Part shown: piece by piece, positions 57,751-61,506 of the stretch
How positions within the stretch are numbered: the first letter of the stretch is position 1
Layout of the letters: every line of letters starts with the position of its first letter
Source: JAHEEL01 sp964195545
GTDB lineage: Bacteria; Actinomycetota; Acidimicrobiia; Spongiisociales; UBA5794
Direction: 5' to 3'
Length of the DNA stretch: 61,506 nt
Assembly (NCBI GenBank): GCA_964195545.1
Contig: CAXMQQ010000009.1
Span: 1 to 61,506 of the forward strand
Notes under the pieces: generated by a model
What the model was told of the DNA's origin: nothing
What the model saw: only the letters and a program-made list of their open reading frames with translations
The model's database searches: none
Made by a program: the position numbers and the translations under genes

Positions 57751-59301
57751 ATGACGGGTTTGCAGAATCTCAGAGCAAGGCGGTTCTCCGGCTGGGCCGG
57801 TGTTGCTGGAGTGTTCATTGCGATGGGCGCAACAGAGCTCTTCGCCGGAATCTCGGACGCGGTTCCTTCTGCGATCTCCGCGATTGGCACCTATGTCATC
57901 GATGTCTCCCCGTCATGGTTGAAGACGTTCGCCATCTCAGCCTTCGGCACGGCCGATAAGGCTGTCCTGGCGATAGGGATCCTCCTGGTCTCCGCCATCA
58001 TCGGCTGGTATCTCGGCAAGGCTTCGGTCGCCTCACCGAGGCCGATCATCATCGGGTATTCCGTCGCCGGTGCCGTCGGTGTGGCAGCCCAACTCACCCA
58101 GCCGGGTGCTTTGTGGCCGCTCGTCGCTGTTTCGACTGCGGTTGCCACTGGGCTTGGGATCGCGACCTGGTACGGCATCAAGACATGGTCGGGCGGCACG
58201 AGCAGAGGCATCACGGACGATGCCGTGACTGACATGTCACGACGGCGACTCATTGTGGGTCTCGCAGGGGCAACGATCGTGACGGCCGTTGCGATCAGCG
58301 TCGGTCGGGGAATGATCCGTGGACGGGCGGACGCTCAACTGGCTGCTCTTGTCCTCCCTGATCCCGTGGAGATCCGACTCGATCCGACATCCGCCAACGA
58401 CTTCGGTCTGGAGGGCGTCCCTCCGATCGTCGTGGGGGGTGCCGCGTTCTACCGGATCGATACGGCCCTGGTGGTCCCCACGATCGATCCGGAAGAGTGG
58501 ACGTTGACGATCAAGGGGTTGGTCGACAACGAGATAGTGCTCACCTACGACCAGATCGCTTCGATGCCACTGGTTGAGCGATACGTCACACTTGCTTGTG
58601 TGTCCAACAAGGTCGGTGACAATCTTGTGGGCAATGCCCTTTGGACGGGAGTGTTCCTCAGAGACCTGCTCGCCATGGCGGGGGTCCAGGAGGGAGCGGA
58701 ACAAGTCGTCGGTCGATCGATAGACGGCTTCACGGTCGGGTTCCCGATCGACGCCGCGCTCGACGATCGAGATGCCCTCGTGGCGATCGGCATGAACCGT
58801 GACATCCTCCCGGCAATCCACGGCTTCCCCGCTCGTCTCGTGGTACCCGGCCTGTACGGATATGTGTCTGCGACGAAGTGGCTGACGGAGATCGAGTTGA
58901 CGACATGGGATTCGTTCGATGGCTACTGGATCCCACGGGGTTGGTCCAAGGAGGCTCCGATCAAGACGCAGTCGCGGATCGATCGACCTCGGAATCGAGC
59001 GACGATCGAAGCGGGTTCCTACACCCTGGGAGGTGTCGCATGGGCTCCGACCAGAGGGGTCGAACGCGTCGAGGTCCAGATCGATGGTGGCTCGTGGGTG
59101 CTTGCCGAACTATCGGAACCACTCGCTGAGAGTGCCTGGGTCCAGTGGAAGCTTCACAGCGAGCTGCCGGTCGGGAAACACGACATCTCGGTCCGCGCCA
59201 CCGATGGCACGGGCTTCACACAGACCGAGGCGAAGGTGTCACCGGGACCGGATGGAGCGGAGGGCTGGCACACGATTCAAGTCATAGCGGAAGAGGCGTG
59301 A
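57751..59301 (+). CDS. Membrane-anchored sulfite-oxidase-fold molybdopterin oxidoreductase
   Basis: This ~516-aa protein has four to five membrane helices in the first ~180 residues, then a catalytic domain of the sulfite oxidase/YedY type. The Mo-ligand Cys is in VTLACVSNKVGDNLVGNA. NALWTGVFLRDLL, FPARLVVPGLYGYVSATKW and GWSKEAPIKTQSRIDRP line the pterin and dimer regions. A C-terminal Ig-like dimerisation domain ends the protein (WAPTRGVERVEVQIDGG). No twin-arginine signal is seen, so the topology must place the Mo domain after the helices. The substrate is unknown. ATG 57751 is chosen by frame context. Confidence 0.88.
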   Translation: MTGLQNLRARRFSGWAGVAGVFIAMGATELFAGISDAVPSAISAIGTYVIDVSPSWLKTFAISAFGTADKAVLAIGILLVSAIIGWYLGKASVASPRPIIIGYSVAGAVGVAAQLTQPGALWPLVAVSTAVATGLGIATWYGIKTWSGGTSRGITDDAVTDMSRRRLIVGLAGATIVTAVAISVGRGMIRGRADAQLAALVLPDPVEIRLDPTSANDFGLEGVPPIVVGGAAFYRIDTALVVPTIDPEEWTLTIKGLVDNEIVLTYDQIASMPLVERYVTLACVSNKVGDNLVGNALWTGVFLRDLLAMAGVQEGAEQVVGRSIDGFTVGFPIDAALDDRDALVAIGMNRDILPAIHGFPARLVVPGLYGYVSATKWLTEIELTTWDSFDGYWIPRGWSKEAPIKTQSRIDRPRNRATIEAGSYTLGGVAWAPTRGVERVEVQIDGGSWVLAELSEPLAESAWVQWKLHSELPVGKHDISVRATDGTGFTQTEAKVSPGPDGAEGWHTIQVIAEEA

Positions 59302-59336
59302 GCTCTGAGAATGAGATCGAAGCGTTCACCGACTTC

Positions 59337-59371
59337 GTACCACGTACTACGTATTACGTAGTACGTGGTAC
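59337..59371. repeat. Perfect 17-bp palindrome of TAC/GTA microrepeats
   Basis: GTACCACGTACTACGTA and its exact reverse complement TACGTAGTACGTGGTAC are separated by a single T. The word ACGTACT is itself repeated within the arms. It lies 36 nt after the oxidoreductase stop. Confidence 0.9.
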
Positions 59372-59408
59372 ACCCGGCGGAGCCGGATAGACGGAGTACG
59401 CTCGTGCC

Positions 59409-60245
59409 ATGGCTGTTCTCGGATCTGTTCTCATCGACGGGCTACCGGTAGATCCAGAACATGCTGCGATCTCGGTCTTCGACATCGGGTTCCAGCGCGG
59501 GTACGGGTGCTTCGAGGCGATGCGCTCCTATGCCGGTTCCATCTTTCGTCTCGAACCGCATCTCGACCGACTCGAGTCCAGCGCTACGAAGCTTCGACTG
59601 CCTACTCCCGACCGCGACTCCATCACTGCATGGTGTCGTTCGACCGCGGAAGCTGCGGGGGAGAGCGTCGTGCGGGTGTTCGTGTCGGGAGGTTCCGATC
59701 CGAGAGTGCCGGGTACCGATTCGCGCGTCGTTGTCTTTGCAGAGGCGGTTCGCCCGGACGCCCCGGCGATGACCGTTCAATCGAGGACTGCGCCGTGGCA
59801 CACCGACGGTGACTGGTCCGAACTCACGGGAGCGAAGGCCCTGTCGTATGGGTTCAATCTCGCCGCATCCGTGGCAGCCCAAGACGATGGGTTCGGCGAC
59901 GCCCTCCTGATCGGGCGCAGAGGCCACGTTCTCGAAGGACCAACCTTCTCGATCGGATGGATCAGCGATGGTGTCTTTCACACACCCGGCCTCGAGATCG
60001 GCATCCTTGAGTCGATCACGCGAGCCGCCGTGATCGAAGTCGCCGGCCGCCTTGGCATGATGGTGAGAGAGGGGATCTACGGAATCGATGACGTGTTGAG
60101 CGCCGACGAGGTCTTTGCTATGTCAACGGTCCGGGAGGTTCTCCCGATCGTGCACGTCGACGATCGCGAGTTCGGCGTCGGCGTTGGGACGAGAGGGCTC
60201 CAGGACGGTTTCACTGCGCTCGTTGACGAGGAACTCCATCGATGA
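59409..60245 (+). CDS. Class IV aminotransferase (ADC lyase/BCAT-like)
   Basis: This 278-aa fold-type IV PLP enzyme has FDIGFQRGYGCFEAMRSYAG near the N-terminus, HLDRLESSATKLRLP, the Schiff-base lysine in TGAKALSYGFNL, EGPTFSIGWISDG and ITRAAVIEVAGRLGM. Members are 4-amino-4-deoxychorismate lyase, D-amino-acid or branched-chain aminotransferases. pab genes are absent here, so the exact reaction is open. ATG 59409 has TACGCT six nt upstream and no Shine-Dalgarno. The stop overlaps the next hypothetical gene (ATGA). Confidence 0.87.
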   Translation: MAVLGSVLIDGLPVDPEHAAISVFDIGFQRGYGCFEAMRSYAGSIFRLEPHLDRLESSATKLRLPTPDRDSITAWCRSTAEAAGESVVRVFVSGGSDPRVPGTDSRVVVFAEAVRPDAPAMTVQSRTAPWHTDGDWSELTGAKALSYGFNLAASVAAQDDGFGDALLIGRRGHVLEGPTFSIGWISDGVFHTPGLEIGILESITRAAVIEVAGRLGMMVREGIYGIDDVLSADEVFAMSTVREVLPIVHVDDREFGVGVGTRGLQDGFTALVDEELHR

Positions 60246-60679
60246 GCCTGTCGCTCGCGGCAGCCGTCGACGACCTCTATCGCGACGTGGTGATGGAACC
60301 CGACCGGTGGGGTGACGAGGCGTTTGGGGAATGGATGGCGAATCTCACGGTCGACTCCTCGTCGATCGATCGACTCACCGCACGGTCCCTCCGCCGAGCC
60401 GTTCGCGTCGCAACGAAGCTTCAGCGGTTCTGGGGATCACAAGATGCAGAGCGATACCGCGGGGAGGAATCGTGGGAAGCCAGAGTTGACCTCGCCGTCG
60501 GTATCCCCGCTTGGCGACCGGCTCTCGAACTCGCGGAAAAGGAACTCGGGGCATCCCCGTCGTCGGAGGGCTTTGAGGAGGTGCGACGCCGGTTCCGGGC
60601 CGTGAACGGCTCGACATGGATGGAAGGTGTCGACTACGACACTTGGGTTGAAAAAGGCAGCGACGGTTCTATCAGATAG
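60242..60679 (+). CDS. Hypothetical protein coupled to the aminotransferase
   Basis: This 145-aa protein was not recognised. It is soluble and largely helical by composition, Trp/Arg-rich (RLTARSLRRAVRVATKLQRFW in part), without signal or membrane segment. The 4-nt overlap with the aminotransferase gene argues that both are co-translated and functionally linked. Its stop codon TAG is shared with the TAGAAT -10 element of the next lipoprotein gene. Confidence 0.75.
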   Translation: MSLSLAAAVDDLYRDVVMEPDRWGDEAFGEWMANLTVDSSSIDRLTARSLRRAVRVATKLQRFWGSQDAERYRGEESWEARVDLAVGIPAWRPALELAEKELGASPSSEGFEEVRRRFRAVNGSTWMEGVDYDTWVEKGSDGSIR

Positions 60680-60682
60680 AAT
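60677..60682 (+). promoter_or_regulatory. -10 element of leaderless lipoprotein gene
   Basis: TAGAAT overlaps the stop codon of the upstream gene and lies eight nt before ATG 60691. The two ATGs in frame (60685, 60691) leave no room for a Shine-Dalgarno. Confidence 0.5.
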
Positions 60683-60690
60683 CGATGTCC

Positions 60691-61200
60691 ATGAGGTCGC
60701 GTTCATACCTGCTCGCTGCAATGGCACTGGTCATCGTCTCTTGCACTTCGTCGAACGAACCGGCCGCAACGACGACTACGACGACTACTTCAACCACGAC
60801 CACTACAACGACGACGCCACCCACGACTGCGACGACGTCGACCACGACGACAGCGGTCCCGACCATGCCGTCGTTCCCCGAGTACCGGATCGCCGAACGG
60901 ATCATCTCCGTCGAGACCGGAGACACGGTCGTGCTCCTCCTCGACCCCGCTTCCTACACGAGTCTGTCGGATTTGGACCTGTATGACGTGATTGCAGATG
61001 CCGTCGATCGCTTCCCACCGATCTTCGAGGCTCATGTTGTGGATTCTCAAGATGCGGTGTCGGCAGTCCTCGCGGAAGAACCGGACGAGGATCAGCAGAG
61101 AGCCCTGGTGGAGCACTACTTCGTCCGACTCGAGGAAGGCTTTCGGGTCGTGTACGTCGGACCGTTCGAAGGGACCGACGCCGCCGTCCTCGGATCCTGA
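60691..61200 (+). CDS. Lipoprotein with poly-Thr linker
   Basis: This ~169-aa exported lipoprotein has signal peptide SRSYLLAAMALVIVSC, then a linker of about 30 residues that is almost pure Thr, encoded by varied ACG/ACT/ACC/ACA codons, followed by a ~105-residue acidic globular domain of unknown family (YRIAERIISVETGDTVVLL, LYDVIADAVDRFPPIFEAH). The linker resembles those of the other lipoproteins here. ATG 60691 (or 60685) follows a TAGAAT promoter element. It may be a cell-surface stalked domain. Confidence 0.82.
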   Translation: MRSRSYLLAAMALVIVSCTSSNEPAATTTTTTTSTTTTTTTTPPTTATTSTTTTAVPTMPSFPEYRIAERIISVETGDTVVLLLDPASYTSLSDLDLYDVIADAVDRFPPIFEAHVVDSQDAVSAVLAEEPDEDQQRALVEHYFVRLEEGFRVVYVGPFEGTDAAVLGS

Positions 61201-61506
61201 CTCCTGGCAGACATCGCGGTTTCTTCCCTCCCACAGAGGCGGGTGGCAGCGCCACCAGGTGCCGAAGGGAGGGGTCAGACGGTTCCCGATGCGTGTGACC
61301 ATTGACTCCCTCCGCCGCCCTCAGCGGCACCTCCACCTGAGCCTGAATCCACGGAGTCGCGGATCCGAATCTGCCCGGAGTCCTTGGCGGAGAAGGTTGA
61401 CCGCGGCTCCGAGGCCACACCAAGACCGTGGCTGCACCGGCGGTGGCGAAACCCGTTGGGCGACTGGGAAATCCGCCGATTCTCCATCGAGAAACCGTGG
61501 ATTGAG
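61201..61506. other. Right-edge intergenic region, possible partial gene on the minus strand
   Basis: A hairpin GGTGGC-AGC-GCCACC (61242-61256) follows the lipoprotein gene and is a plausible terminator. A minus-strand frame is open from the right edge to TGA at 61275, with a Gly/Ser-rich end (SGSGGGAAEGGGGSQWSHA). It could be the C-terminus of a gene that starts outside the window. Two other frames are also open and no domain is recognised, so this is not called as a gene. Confidence 0.3.

Overview
This 61.5 kb window is a dense, high-GC bacterial chromosome segment, and nothing in it looks like plasmid or prophage. The gene content points to Actinomycetota, most likely a deep branch such as Acidimicrobiia (inference). 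The reasons are lipoproteins with threonine-rich linkers, a degenerate HAIR (HspR) box before clpB, an HbhA-like Lys-tail protein next to an XRE regulator, an excisionase-type HTH gene and an epimerase/acyltransferase pair as in mycobacteria, DivIVA-like and DUF2752/DUF4190 proteins, and several apparently leaderless transcripts. No rRNA, tRNA or CRISPR array was seen.

Layout. 0-5 kb (minus): truncated archaeal-type (type II) GAPDH, a tartrate/D-malate dehydrogenase-like enzyme, purB and purA. 5-10.6 kb (plus): a four-gene AapJQMP-type amino-acid ABC importer with a strong hairpin after the binding-protein gene. 10.6-16.2 kb: Ca2+-type P-ATPase, M20 amidohydrolase, AhpD-like protein, lgt. 16.2-21.4 kb (minus): aldehyde:ferredoxin oxidoreductase followed by two moeA genes, the second fused to a PBP-like domain. 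21.4-23.9 kb (minus): a PadR / HAAS-NfeD / SPFH operon. 24-31 kb: lipoprotein, oxoamine synthase, orphan sensor kinase, clpB. 31-39 kb: small membrane and hypothetical genes, antiporter, hydrolase, ECH, thioesterase, a ParA/zinc-ribbon pair and CapA. 39-45 kb: ppdK, DUF4388, DUF2752/DUF4190, DivIVA-like, HTH. 45-50.3 kb: an eRF1-like protein, a MobA-like nucleotidyltransferase, DUF4332, HbhA-like/XRE, PlsC-like and a divergent SDR. 50.4-61.5 kb: DAHP synthase-tyrA, M20 peptidase, GCS2-nadE, a USP/CBS-like protein, a membrane sulfite-oxidase-fold protein, a class IV aminotransferase and a Thr-rich lipoprotein.

Themes. Molybdenum/tungsten chemistry recurs (AOR, two MoeA, a MobA-like NTase, a sulfite-oxidase-fold protein). 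Central carbon enzymes (type II GAPDH, PPDK) fit flexible or gluconeogenic glycolysis.

The most unusual structural feature is intergenic. At least a dozen gene boundaries carry blocks of short, near-tandem words drawn from a small shared lexicon (GTAGTC, AGTACTC, GCTCATA, CATGAGA, CGACTAC, CCCCTGTCAC), often arranged as perfect inverted repeats. Separately, a roughly 50-bp REP-like element occurs at 13.4 kb (with an inverted partner) and as a 60-bp-period tandem pair at 43.4 kb.
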